Positions 34,511 to 43,356 of a DNA stretch of 64,000 bases are shown one piece after another. The stretch comes from Paenibacillus sp. PL2-23. GTDB taxonomy: Bacteria > Bacillota > Bacilli > Paenibacillales > Paenibacillaceae. Under the pieces are notes generated by a model, which worked only from the letters and a program-made list of their open reading frames with translations, was not told the origin of the DNA and did not search any database. The first letter of the stretch is position 1. Every line of letters begins with the position of its first letter. The translations under genes and the position numbers were made by a program. The stretch lies in NCBI RefSeq assembly GCF_040834005.1, contig NZ_CP162129.1, forward strand, positions 1,593,501-1,657,500, in the 5' to 3' direction.

Positions 34511-35380
34511 TTAATTACGGTACGGATGCTTGTTAATTAATTCGGACAACGTCACGAGCTCGTAGCCCTTGCCTTCCAACAGCTCAATCAGCGACGGCAG
34601 AGCTTGAATGGTACCGGACAAGTCTTGGCCAACACCGCCTCCCGCATGCTGGAGAATGATGGATCCTGGCTGCAGTGTCCTCTTAATATTAGCCATCACC
34701 CGGGCACTGTCCGGGTTCCTCTTCCAATCCTCAGAATCCACATCCCAATTCACAATCGTAAACCCGTTTTGCTTGCCCCACGACACCTGCTTCGACAGAA
34801 GCTCACCGTACGGAGGCCGAATTAACGTTGGGGAAACCCCTGTAATTTGCTGGATAATGCCATCCGTTTTCCAAATTTGCTGCTGGAATTGATACATGCT
34901 AAGCTTCGAAAACACGGAATGATCAAATGAATGATTGCCTATAACATGGCCTTCTCTTATAATTCTGGAGACCAGCTCCGGATGCTTGGCAGCACGCTCT
35001 CCCACAACAAAAAAAGTGGCGCAAACATCATATTGTGCCAGCACGTCTAGAATGGCCGGCGTGAAGCGAGGATCGGGCGCGTCGTCGAACGTTAGAGCAA
35101 CTCTGTTAAGGGAGCGAGAACCATTCGTCAGAAAAACATTAGGGTATTGTCGCTTTAAGGTTTCCCAGGACATAACCGGGGACGGCTTTCGCGTACTGCG
35201 GCGTTTTTTCCGTTTGTGATCCGTTTGTCTTTTGGATGGCTGCAACGTTGATGCTGTGTCTGTTGAGATATAAGCAGCAGCCAGATTAGAAGGAGCAGCA
35301 GCTGCGGGGAGGTTGGTGCTAGTGACAGTGAAGGCAATAAGCAGGGCAATCCCTATCCGTATATAAGCTCCATGTGACAT
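34511..35380 (-). CDS. Secreted polysaccharide deacetylase (NodB domain)
   Basis: 289 residues. Signal peptide (about 1-28), a basic linker (KRQTDHKRKKRRSTRK), then a NodB domain: MT1 TFDDAPD (about 98-104), MT2 HSFDHS (the metal His pair), MT3 RPPYGE, MT4 WDVDSEDW and MT5 ILQHAGG. All metal and catalytic residues are there. Family members deacetylate peptidoglycan GlcNAc/MurNAc or chitin-like polymers; the substrate is not determined. The SD is GGGGAGG. It converges on the LysM-3D gene with 3 bases between stops. Confidence 0.92.
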   Translation of the reverse strand: MSHGAYIRIGIALLIAFTVTSTNLPAAAAPSNLAAAYISTDTASTLQPSKRQTDHKRKKRRSTRKPSPVMSWETLKRQYPNVFLTNGSRSLNRVALTFDDAPDPRFTPAILDVLAQYDVCATFFVVGERAAKHPELVSRIIREGHVIGNHSFDHSVFSKLSMYQFQQQIWKTDGIIQQITGVSPTLIRPPYGELLSKQVSWGKQNGFTIVNWDVDSEDWKRNPDSARVMANIKRTLQPGSIILQHAGGGVGQDLSGTIQALPSLIELLEGKGYELVTLSELINKHPYRN

Positions 35381-35464
35381 GTGTTTTCATCCTCCCCTGC
35401 TGGCATCACTGTGCTTATTAGTGTGCCGACAAGGGTTCTGGATCATGCATATTTGTACGATGGA

Positions 35465-35502
35465 ATAAAAGAAGCCCGGCAGCGAACATCGCTGCCGGGC
35501 TT
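35465..35502 (-). terminator. Terminator of the chemoreceptor gene
   Basis: AAGCCCGGCAGCG (35472-35484) pairs with CGCTGCCGGGCTT (35490-35502); on the minus strand it is followed by CTTTTATT. Confidence 0.88.
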
Positions 35503-35515
35503 GAGGACGTCAAGC

Positions 35516-36781
35516 TTATTTCATCTTAAATACTTGAATTGTGCGCTGGAGCTGAGTGGCCATAGTCAGCATACGCTCCGTCTCTTGTACAACGGCTTGC
35601 ACGGATGCGATTTGCTCGTTCATGGAAGCGGACACCTGCTCTGTACCTGCGGCCGACTCCTGTGTAATAGCGGATATATTCTGAATGGCTGAGGAAATCT
35701 TCTGCGCGCTCTCAAGCATGGCGTCGCTTTCTTGAGCGAAGGAATCAATTTGCTCTGTAATAAAGCTGACGCTTTGTTCAATTTCCCTGAATACCAGCTC
35801 GGATTGCTGAATGTGCTCCGTCTGAAGCTTAACAACCTCTTCGTTAGTCTTCATGTTGCTGATCGCCTGCTGGATGCCTTCGTCAATGCTCCTAACGAGA
35901 TGGAACACTTGCTTGGTCGACGCAGTGGATTCCTCCGCCAGCTTCCTTACCTCTTGCGCAACAACCGCAAAGCCTCTTCCATGCTCGCCAGCTCTCGCGG
36001 CTTCAATAGAAGCGTTCAGCGACAGCAGATTGGTCTGCTCCGCAATATCCGAGATGGTTGTCGTAATGGCGGAGATGCCTTGCGCCTTGCGGGCCAGATC
36101 TTCGATTGTGGCGGCTGCCTGTGAGGTGGCTTCAACGTTCCGGCGCATGCCCTCAGCTTGTACCTCCAGTGCCTCCCTGCCTTTGTCGACAAGTGTTATG
36201 GTCTGCTTCGACTTCTCGTTCATCACCTTGGAGGAGTGAGCGTAAGCGGCGACCTTCCCTTCGATTTCGTTAATCTGCTCGCTCATGTCCATAACATCTT
36301 CCGATATGGCATTGGAGCCGGTTGCAAGCTCGTTAGCGGAAGCGGCTACCTGTCCCATAGCCAGCTGAATGCTGTTGTTCTTCTCGAATATGCTTCGGCT
36401 TGTGTCTGCGACATGCTTAATAATGCTGGATGTTTCGGTTAGGATGTCTCGAAGCTTGTCTACCATGCTGTTGAAGGAATGACCCAGCTCGCCAGCACCC
36501 GTGCTGGAGGATGTATCAATCTTCTGCGTGAAGTCGCCTTTGGAGATGCGATAAGCGGCTCCAGATATTTCACTGAAGGCGTCTGTGATGGAACGTTCGA
36601 CAAATGAAACGATGGGATAAGCTGCAAGGCCAAGCACGGCGGCTCCAATAAGTACAGGAAGCACTTTGCCCCCCAGGATCGCAGTCATCAAGATGGTAAC
36701 AATGGCAAATAGCGCGAGATGGAAGTAAGTCGTGACTAGCAATTTAGTTCTTACCGACTGCGAGTAGTACCATTGAATCAT
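35516..36781 (-). CDS. Methyl-accepting chemotaxis protein without an extracellular sensor domain
   Basis: 421 residues. Two membrane segments close together (about 14-36 and 41-60) leave no extracellular sensor; a HAMP-like region (about 60-115, [17 protein letters not shown]) and a long signalling coiled coil follow. The hairpin tip reads [30 protein letters not shown] (in parts; about 263-292), matching the CheA/CheW contact region. It may sense cytoplasmic or membrane states. It is a single-gene unit with AAGGAG SD and its own terminator. No che genes are nearby. Confidence 0.92.
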   Translation of the reverse strand: MIQWYYSQSVRTKLLVTTYFHLALFAIVTILMTAILGGKVLPVLIGAAVLGLAAYPIVSFVERSITDAFSEISGAAYRISKGDFTQKIDTSSSTGAGELGHSFNSMVDKLRDILTETSSIIKHVADTSRSIFEKNNSIQLAMGQVAASANELATGSNAISEDVMDMSEQINEIEGKVAAYAHSSKVMNEKSKQTITLVDKGREALEVQAEGMRRNVEATSQAAATIEDLARKAQGISAITTTISDIAEQTNLLSLNASIEAARAGEHGRGFAVVAQEVRKLAEESTASTKQVFHLVRSIDEGIQQAISNMKTNEEVVKLQTEHIQQSELVFREIEQSVSFITEQIDSFAQESDAMLESAQKISSAIQNISAITQESAAGTEQVSASMNEQIASVQAVVQETERMLTMATQLQRTIQVFKMK

Positions 36782-36846
36782 TATGTAAGCGCTCCTTTTT
36801 TTATAATAACCATATTATAGCACCCATGGTGAAAACGGTCTATAAT

Positions 36847-36853
36847 TGTCGAA
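36847..36853 (+). promoter_or_regulatory. Possible Spo0A box
   Basis: TGTCGAA, preceded by AT, exactly matches the Spo0A recognition heptamer (0A box, TGTCGAA). It lies 66 bases upstream of the chemoreceptor start, in DNA shared with the divergent 136-residue gene. A heptamer alone can arise by chance. Confidence 0.35.
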
Positions 36854-37007
36854 CGGTAAATTGGCTGAATTTGAGTATTTAGCAGGAGCGCAATTGGTAA
36901 TGCGGAAAATACCAAAAACGTTTTCGGTGAATATGGAACTGGATGGTGCTACCATAAAAGCAATCAAGCAAGAAAAAAGACGATAATTGTCGGATGAATC
37001 GACACAT

Positions 37008-37014
37008 TGTCGAA
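37008..37014 (+). promoter_or_regulatory. Possible Spo0A box next to the 136-residue gene
   Basis: A second exact TGTCGAA, 20 bases before the ATG at 37034 and just upstream of its SD, with a near match TGTCGGA at 36988. At this position binding would block transcription or translation initiation. Confidence 0.35.
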
Positions 37015-37033
37015 ATGATGAGGAGGATTCTAG

Positions 37034-37444
37034 ATGGAATTGCATTCGGTATCGCTGGCGAGACAGGTTGATTTTGTATTCAAGCAGCTGGAGGGTGAGC
37101 TGACAGACACTGCGGCGGGAACGGTATTGATTCATATCCGCAACAATTCGGTAGGTAAATTCGGCTTAAGGCACCACCCCATCGAGACGAAGGACGGCAA
37201 GATCGAGCATGCCAGAAAAGGTATGTCGCAATCGCAGGTTCAGGCGTTCCGCCAGCTCGCGATCGAGGCGCTCAAGCACCGGAAGGATTGGACGCATGGC
37301 GAAATCTTATATGATTTCTCAGTGAAGCCAAGCACCAACTCGTGGTCCGCGAGCATCCTGTATGAATCCAACTACAACATGGCCACCTGGAATAGCCGTT
37401 ATGCGCCGAATACGAAGCCTCATCATATGCTTAGAGATTTTTAA
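37034..37444 (+). CDS. Conserved hypothetical protein, 136 residues
   Basis: Not recognised. The protein is soluble, with FVFKQLEGELTDT, a conserved-looking VLIHIRNNSVGKFGLRHHPIET (in parts; about 31-52), a basic helical middle (QVQAFRQLAIEALKHRKDW) and an aromatic-rich end (NYNMATWNSRYAPNTKPHHML in parts). No signal peptide or metal motif is certain, though His pairs occur at both ends. The SD GAGGAGG is 8 bases upstream and a strong terminator follows, so it is a real single gene. Two Spo0A-box-like heptamers lie upstream. Confidence 0.75.
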   Translation: MELHSVSLARQVDFVFKQLEGELTDTAAGTVLIHIRNNSVGKFGLRHHPIETKDGKIEHARKGMSQSQVQAFRQLAIEALKHRKDWTHGEILYDFSVKPSTNSWSASILYESNYNMATWNSRYAPNTKPHHMLRDF

Positions 37445-37457
37445 ATTCTTTTTTCGG

Positions 37458-37487
37458 CCGCTCTGTCCTGACAGAGCGGTTTTTTTT
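37458..37487 (+). terminator. Terminator of the 136-residue gene
   Basis: CCGCTCTGT (37458-37466) pairs perfectly with ACAGAGCGG (37471-37479), CCTG loop, T8 tail. Confidence 0.95.
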
Positions 37488-37661
37488 ACCAATCGCATTT
37501 TGCGGATTTCCTATTCATTTCTGGCCTCAACTTGTCGACATAAAAGAAGCAAACATGAATCCTTCGACTGTGTCATTTGTACCATTAGGCGTACGATTCA
37601 GAAATAATGCTAAAGAACGATATATTTTTTGTTAATTAGACAATAAGACCCATAAAAGGTT

Positions 37662-37676
37662 TTGTAAACGATTGTA
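37662..37676 (+). promoter_or_regulatory. cre-like site upstream of the cyclic-di-GMP operon
   Basis: TTGTAAACGATTGTA matches the CcpA operator consensus WTGNAANCGNWNNCW at all defined positions but one (T for the last C). It overlaps the -35 at 37672, where CcpA would repress. Confidence 0.35.
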
Positions 37677-37700
37677 GAGAATTAGAGAGCGTACTATAAT
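37672..37700 (+). promoter_or_regulatory. Promoter of the cyclic-di-GMP operon
   Basis: TTGTAG (37672-37677), 17-base spacer, perfect TATAAT (37695-37700), about 50 bases before the first start. The 270-base gap from 37488 to 37757 holds only this promoter and the cre-like site. Confidence 0.6.
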
Positions 37701-37757
37701 AGGAGTGATTCATCGTTTCAGCTTACGGGTGAACTAACTAACAGAGTGGTGACAATT

Positions 37758-38861
37758 ATGAAAGCCCTTCATGCCGATCATCAATCATGGAATCGCTGGA
37801 TCCTGAACGCTTATTGGATATTGATTCTGCTGATTCTATTATTTTCTTTAATCGCCTATATGCTGAGCCGATCAGGCACCTATATGGTATTGCCTTCAGA
37901 TTTGATCAAGCTGGAAGCGCCTGCGTTATTTATTCTTATTATTGCTGAGTGCTTGATTCGAATCATGAAGCGTTACTTCGAACACTTGCTAATTATTATT
38001 GGATTTTTAATCGCTTTATTTATTATGCTGGCCTACAGCAAACAAGAAATAGGCATGTACATAACGCTTGGCATACCTATGCTGCTATCTTATTGCTATT
38101 TCGATCGAGCATTGCTCAAATTTGCGACCTTGTTTACTGCCGGAGGATTTGTTGCAGCCGTGTTGTGCGTGCCTGCTCTTAAGGGGCAAATTCACTTCTG
38201 GGATATCATCATTATATTTGCTTTTATGATCGGGATGAGTATGTTGGGCTTTACGATCATATCCCGAGGCGAAGAGCTGCAGCATGCGCTGGAGAAAGCG
38301 ATCTTGTCGGAGCTGGAGGCGTTCGCAGACTCCGTAGCGGTGGAGAATGATGCCAAGATCGATCATTTGACCGGACTTTACAATCACATCACCTACCAGG
38401 AATATGCCCGGCTGCTTGTGGAGCAGCATCAACAATATGGCATGCGTCTTACTCTTGCTGTTATTGATATAGACAATTTCAAATATGTTAACGATTCTTT
38501 CGGCCATCATGTTGGCGATGTTGTGCTTATGCAGACGGCGGCGATTGTCAAGCATTCCATCACTAGCGAGGATATTGCCGCCCGTTATGGCGGAGAAGAA
38601 TTTGTGGTGCTGATGACTGGCAAGAGCGTTCCGGAAGCAGCAGCTGCCATGGAGCTGGTCAGGGCAAGGCTTGAGCAAACCTTTTTCCCTGAGCTTGGCG
38701 AGCATCGGGTGACCATGAGCATTGGCATTGCGGAATATAAACAAGGCATGGATACGGACGAGCTGTTCCGACTGGCCGACGTCAACCTGTATAGGGCCAA
38801 ACGCGGCGGCAAAAACAGGATTGTGGCTGCCATGGACGAGGAGGTGATTCCCAATGCTTAG
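37758..38861 (+). CDS. Membrane diguanylate cyclase, first of three
   Basis: 367 residues. About six membrane segments (roughly 18-180), a short linker helix, then a GGDEF domain from about 203: DHLTGLYN, VIDIDNFKYVNDSFGHHVGD (in parts) and the active-site RYGGEEFVVL, so the A-site is GGEEF and probably active, making c-di-GMP from two GTP. The inhibitory I-site RxxD five residues before GGEEF reads TSED, so product inhibition is probably lost. ATG 37758 follows GGTGA; GTG 37746 is unsupported. It overlaps the next gene by 8 bases. Confidence 0.92.
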   Translation: MKALHADHQSWNRWILNAYWILILLILLFSLIAYMLSRSGTYMVLPSDLIKLEAPALFILIIAECLIRIMKRYFEHLLIIIGFLIALFIMLAYSKQEIGMYITLGIPMLLSYCYFDRALLKFATLFTAGGFVAAVLCVPALKGQIHFWDIIIIFAFMIGMSMLGFTIISRGEELQHALEKAILSELEAFADSVAVENDAKIDHLTGLYNHITYQEYARLLVEQHQQYGMRLTLAVIDIDNFKYVNDSFGHHVGDVVLMQTAAIVKHSITSEDIAARYGGEEFVVLMTGKSVPEAAAAMELVRARLEQTFFPELGEHRVTMSIGIAEYKQGMDTDELFRLADVNLYRAKRGGKNRIVAAMDEEVIPNA

Positions 38862-39978
38862 CTTTCTGCTTAAGCCGCATTACATGTCGTCATGGAATTA
38901 CCGAATACGGATGACCTACTGGATATTATCCATTATTCTCATTATTGGACTGCTGCTGCTCATACCTGTTGTGAAAACGATCGCGCCGGAGTTTTATCCC
39001 CAGTATATGTTCAAGCAGGTTTATGTACAGATATCTTTGCTCTTTATATTGATAATAGCTGCCGAGTGGCTATACAAACGATTTGCTTTTATCCAGGATT
39101 ATATAGTTATCTCCTTCGGCGCTTGCTTCTCGGATGTGGCCCTTATCTTTAATTACTCGGAATCGGTAAGCATGCTGATCGCACTTATCCTGCCTGTGGT
39201 AGCTTCCATTCTGTACTTTAATTACAGGAAAGTCCTATATGCAAGCCTTGTCACACTTATTCCGTTTATTATCGTTATGCCGCTGGATCCCTTCGATCGG
39301 CTGGATAATCCTATTCGATGGACCTTTATTGGCATATGTGTCATTGTTGGGACCTCGATCGCGACATGCGGCATAGTGAATCGTGGACTCAAGCTGATCC
39401 AGAATGAGAAGGAAGCGCTTGTGAACGAAAGGAACCATCGACTTCAGCAGCTTGCGATTCAGGAGGCATACTGTAAGGATGCCTTAACAGGCCTGGACAA
39501 TCACAAGCGCTTTCAAGAAAGACTGCGAGCTGCGCTGGATGATGCAGACAGGGCTCCCGTTCATCTGGCGGTGATCGATATTGACAATTTCAAATCGGTT
39601 AACGATACCTACGGCCATTCCAATGGGGATCTCGTGCTGCGCAAAGTCGGCGCTCTGCTGAAGGAGATAGAGGCCGAAGGCATTCAAGCCTCCCGGTATG
39701 GAGGGGAAGAATTTACAGTCATCTTCTCCGGCATGGAGACTGTCCATGTGCTTGAACGGCTTGAGTTTATACGAGCTGGCACGGAGAGATTATCATTCCC
39801 GGAGCTTGGCGGAGGGATCGTTACAGTGAGCATCGGATATCATGCTGCCGGTGACTCGAAGGACGCGAGCGCTTTATTCCAGCAGGCTGACAAAGCATTG
39901 TACAGTGCAAAGCGAAGCGGTAAAAATCAAGTACGCAGCGCAGAGCAGGTTACCAAGAATGGAGGTGGTCAGGGATGA
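38854..39978 (+). CDS. Membrane diguanylate cyclase, second of three
   Basis: 374 residues, a paralogue of the gene upstream with the same plan: about six membrane segments, a coiled-coil linker (NEKEALVNERNHRLQQLAIQ in parts), then GGDEF with DALTGLDN, VIDIDNFKSVNDTYGHSNGD (in parts) and RYGGEEFTVI. The I-site position reads AEGI, so it too lacks RxxD. The start is preceded by GAGGAGGTGATTCCCA. Overlaps of 8 and 4 bases with its neighbours indicate tight coupling. The tandem pair probably arose by duplication and diverged in the sensor part. Confidence 0.92.
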   Translation: MLSFLLKPHYMSSWNYRIRMTYWILSIILIIGLLLLIPVVKTIAPEFYPQYMFKQVYVQISLLFILIIAAEWLYKRFAFIQDYIVISFGACFSDVALIFNYSESVSMLIALILPVVASILYFNYRKVLYASLVTLIPFIIVMPLDPFDRLDNPIRWTFIGICVIVGTSIATCGIVNRGLKLIQNEKEALVNERNHRLQQLAIQEAYCKDALTGLDNHKRFQERLRAALDDADRAPVHLAVIDIDNFKSVNDTYGHSNGDLVLRKVGALLKEIEAEGIQASRYGGEEFTVIFSGMETVHVLERLEFIRAGTERLSFPELGGGIVTVSIGYHAAGDSKDASALFQQADKALYSAKRSGKNQVRSAEQVTKNGGGQG

Positions 39979-42362
39979 GTCCTCTGCAGACGGCGCTTGT
40001 TCTGCTCCTGTTTATATCCGGGGTTATGTTCTTGGTGGACACGGCGCTTGTTATTATTCGGCGTAATCCCGGCAATATACAGAACCGCCTCGCATTCCTG
40101 GCAACCGGCGGTCTGGCGCTTATGGTGCTTGCTGAACTATTCGTGCAGATGCTTCCGGAGGGGTATGCGGAATGGATTGCGATATACATCTTGTATCCAT
40201 CTGCAATGCTTTCAGGCTGCAGCGGCTTATTGCTTCATGTGCATGTAACGAAGCAATACCGGAAATGGCCTATGAAATATTGGATTTTTCTAGCGTGTAT
40301 CCCGTTCATCTATTATGGCTCGACACTGGCAATCGCTGGTGAACCCTTTTTTTTGGAAGGATTTATTCATCATCATGGCTGGAAGGAGGTTTTATTGTCT
40401 ACCGGCATATTTATTATGCTGGCATTCATGGGGGGTTGCGCGGCACTGAATTTTTATTTCAGCATACAAGCCTTGCGCAAGTCATATAACCGTGTGGAGA
40501 GCAGCAGGTATGAAGTTCTGTTCAAGGCAAACCTCTTTTATCTCATATCAACTGCCATTGTAACCTTGTTTTTTATTACATTTTGGGATGAGCTCCATAT
40601 CCCCGCCTCCATTTTTTATATGACGACCGTAGTTTGGGGCGGAGCGCTTCGCGTCTTTATGCATCATGATTTTTTGCCCACAGCGGAGCGCAAGTACGAG
40701 TTGCTCTATCAGCTTTCGCCAGCCGCTATTGTTATTCTGGATCGGAACTTGAAGCTGCTTGAAGTGAATCCGGAAGCGCTTCGGCTGTTTGGATATGAGT
40801 CGGAAAGCGAGCTGAAGGGCGGCTCACTTCTGGACTTTGTCAAAGAACCGTTTCGCGAGGCCATCCATGAAGAATATACAGCGCTGTTCCCGAACGAGGA
40901 GTGGGCCAACCGGGCTTTTGAAATCGTCAATCGGTACCAGGTAACCAAATATGTGGTTGTCGATACGGAGATGATGATGGACGGTGAAGGCTGGCAGGTG
41001 CTTGCCGTCATTAAGGATATTACGCGACAGAAGGAAGAAGAGCAGGCGATGCACTTTATGGCGCATCACGATGCACTGACTAATCTGCCCAACCGCTACC
41101 TGTTCAATGCGGAGCTGGAGGCGTCGTTAGCGGACGTAAAGCCGACGCAGCAATGGCTCGGGGTGCTGCTTGTCGATTTGGATCGATTCAAGCTTATTAA
41201 CGATACATTGGGTCATTCTGTAGGCGATGAAGCGCTTATTAAGGTCGCCGAGCGGCTGCGGCGCTGTACCGGCGAGCAGCATTTGCTGGCTCGTCTTGGC
41301 GGAGATGAATTTATTGTGCTCATCAAGTCTGCCGAGGAATATGAGGAGATTATTGGCTTGGCCGAGGAGCTGCTGGCTTCCTTCCAATCGCCGATTACGC
41401 TGCTGGGACAAGACTTTTATTTCGGTGGAAGCATTGGCATCAGCGTATATCCTTATGACGGGGACTCCTCCGACAGTCTGATGAAGAAGGCTGACATTGC
41501 GATGTACAACGCCAAGCGCAGCGGCGGCAATCAATATCGTCTCTACACCGATGAGATGATTGCGCGTGTACAGCGGGATGTCCGTATGGAGAAGCATCTA
41601 CGTCGATCCATCGAAAATAACGAGCTGGTGCTCCACTATCAGCCCCAATACGATATCCGGTCGGGAAGGCTTATTGGAGCGGAGGCGTTGATCCGCTGGG
41701 ACTCTGAGGAGCTTGGAATGGTATATCCTGGCGATTTTATTACATTATCGGAGCAAATTGGTTTAATAAATGAAATCGGCCGGTGGGTCATTCGTGAAGC
41801 ATGCACCCAAGGCAAACGATGGCAGGATGAGGGCTGGACGGATTTTGTTCTTTCTGTCAATGTTTCATCGAGGCAGCTGGACGAGCCATATTTTGTGAAA
41901 AACGTACAGTCTATGCTACTGTCAAGCGGGCTGGCTCCCTCCCATCTCTGTCTTGAAATTACGGAAAGCATGGTGGTGGACAAGCTGCATGCCGCTCGGC
42001 ACATGCTGGACGAGCTTGTCGCTCTAGGCATACATATTGCGCTGGACGACTTCGGTACTGGCTATTCGTCACTAAGTGTGCTGAGGCAGCTTCCCATCTC
42101 GGTCATTAAGATCGATCGTTCATTCATTACGGATATGGAATGCGATCATGAAGGTTTATCCATTGTGAAAACCATTGTGTCCATGGGACATGAGTTGAAT
42201 ATGCAGATCGTTGCTGAGGGTGTTGAAACGAAGGAGCAGCTGGAGCTGCTGCTGGAGCTGGGCTGCGACAAAGCCCAGGGCTATTATTTCGCTAAGCCAC
42301 TCCCGCTTCCAAGCATGAATGAATTGCTGGGCAGGTCTGGCGAGGTAAGGCGCAGAGCATAA
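39975..42362 (+). CDS. Membrane PAS-GGDEF-EAL protein, third of three
   Basis: 795 residues: seven N-terminal membrane segments (about 5-225) like a 7TM sensor, a PAS domain (about 240-360, LSPAAIVILDRNLKLLEVNP in parts), GGDEF (about 370-520; ALTNLPNR, RLGGDEFIVL) and EAL (about 535-785). EAL residues for catalysis are intact: GAEALIRW, CLEITES, DDFGTGYSS, KIDRSFI and AEGVET. It may therefore both make and degrade c-di-GMP, with phosphodiesterase activity likely. There is no RxxD I-site. The start overlaps the previous stop (ATGA) after GGAGGTGG. Confidence 0.93.
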   Translation: MSPLQTALVLLLFISGVMFLVDTALVIIRRNPGNIQNRLAFLATGGLALMVLAELFVQMLPEGYAEWIAIYILYPSAMLSGCSGLLLHVHVTKQYRKWPMKYWIFLACIPFIYYGSTLAIAGEPFFLEGFIHHHGWKEVLLSTGIFIMLAFMGGCAALNFYFSIQALRKSYNRVESSRYEVLFKANLFYLISTAIVTLFFITFWDELHIPASIFYMTTVVWGGALRVFMHHDFLPTAERKYELLYQLSPAAIVILDRNLKLLEVNPEALRLFGYESESELKGGSLLDFVKEPFREAIHEEYTALFPNEEWANRAFEIVNRYQVTKYVVVDTEMMMDGEGWQVLAVIKDITRQKEEEQAMHFMAHHDALTNLPNRYLFNAELEASLADVKPTQQWLGVLLVDLDRFKLINDTLGHSVGDEALIKVAERLRRCTGEQHLLARLGGDEFIVLIKSAEEYEEIIGLAEELLASFQSPITLLGQDFYFGGSIGISVYPYDGDSSDSLMKKADIAMYNAKRSGGNQYRLYTDEMIARVQRDVRMEKHLRRSIENNELVLHYQPQYDIRSGRLIGAEALIRWDSEELGMVYPGDFITLSEQIGLINEIGRWVIREACTQGKRWQDEGWTDFVLSVNVSSRQLDEPYFVKNVQSMLLSSGLAPSHLCLEITESMVVDKLHAARHMLDELVALGIHIALDDFGTGYSSLSVLRQLPISVIKIDRSFITDMECDHEGLSIVKTIVSMGHELNMQIVAEGVETKEQLELLLELGCDKAQGYYFAKPLPLPSMNELLGRSGEVRRRA

Positions 42363-42368
42363 GCAGGA

Positions 42369-42410
42369 GAACGAAGAGCCGGTCCAGCATGGACCGGCTC
42401 TTCGTTCTTG
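42369..42410. terminator. Convergent terminator, 17-bp perfect stem
   Basis: GAACGAAGAGCCGGTCC (42369-42385) pairs perfectly with 42391-42407 around AGCAT. It ends the cyclic-di-GMP operon and, on the other strand, lies just past the YcgQ-like stop at 42421. T tracts are short on both sides. Confidence 0.8.
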
Positions 42411-42420
42411 CAAGGCTTTG

Positions 42421-43356
42421 TCAGGACCCAAAGTCGAGGTCCGGATACACGTATGGCGTGGCGGGAGCTTCGATGGGTTCAACTCTGGTGGCGTCAAGCG
42501 ATATGATATCAATGCCATCATACGGAATGACGGTCAGCTTGCCCTTCACCTTAATCCACTCATCCTCAGCGAAATGCTTCGCTCTTGGCCAAGTAATGAC
42601 CAGACCGTAAGGCAGCGCGTCAGCCGAGCAGCAGTTCATCGCAAATCGGGTCACAGCTATTCGGTCCTCTCCCATTGCCTCCTCGCGGTAAACAAAGCCG
42701 CTGAGCTCGACCTCCTTGCCGAGCAAGGCGTCTCGGTATATATCCAGCGTCGTCAATGTCTCGATAAATTGCTTCTCGCTGACAACAATGAGGTCCTGCT
42801 TGTATAGCTCCATGCCCAGCTTCGCGTGGTCAACTGTATATTGGTCATAAGGGAACAACGCTTCAAGGCTATCAGAGGCTTCGCCAGCCTTCTGCGGGTC
42901 CGCTCCTGTCCCATTAAGCTGCCCCTCCTCGTTGGAGCTGTTGCCGGCACTTGTGCTTGCCGGTACCTCGCGCTCTGGCCGATTCACGGCTTCGCTGCCT
43001 GAGAAGCTGATGCCCTTCTTCTCGGCCATCGCGCTGCCAAGCGTGCTGGTTGGAATAAGGAATACCGTTAACAGCGGGAGCAGAAACAGGCCGTACATAA
43101 TGGTATTGGCAAATGGAGATTTGGCATGGCCGTGCCCGCAGCCGCAGGCCTCATCATGCTGATGCTCCGTTGTTCTTGTGCGAATCGCTGCAAAAAACTG
43201 ATAGGCGGCAGCGGCATACAAGCCGAGCGCCGAGAGCTTAACCAGAAGCTCCATGCGGGGAGCAACAAACATAATGGACTGTCCCGTTTGGAACAGATAT
43301 ACAATCATAAAGGCAAATGCCGCAAGCAGCACGCCTCGGAAAATATGATGTCTCAT
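42421..43356 (-). CDS. YcgQ-like TIGR03943 family membrane protein
   Basis: 311 residues. Three to four membrane segments at the N-terminal side, with a cytoplasmic or outer metal-like cluster EHQHDEACGCGHGHAKS (about 63-79), and a C-terminal DUF1980-type domain (about 180-300; LLGKEVELSGFVYREE, VTRFAMNCCSADALPYGLVI in parts). It partners the ArsP/DUF318-type permease encoded upstream, which it overlaps by 4 bases. The pair is suspected to move or insert metal. A Zur-like operator lies at the head of the unit, pointing to zinc. Confidence 0.88.
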   Translation of the reverse strand: MRHHIFRGVLLAAFAFMIVYLFQTGQSIMFVAPRMELLVKLSALGLYAAAAYQFFAAIRTRTTEHQHDEACGCGHGHAKSPFANTIMYGLFLLPLLTVFLIPTSTLGSAMAEKKGISFSGSEAVNRPEREVPASTSAGNSSNEEGQLNGTGADPQKAGEASDSLEALFPYDQYTVDHAKLGMELYKQDLIVVSEKQFIETLTTLDIYRDALLGKEVELSGFVYREEAMGEDRIAVTRFAMNCCSADALPYGLVITWPRAKHFAEDEWIKVKGKLTVIPYDGIDIISLDATRVEPIEAPATPYVYPDLDFGS

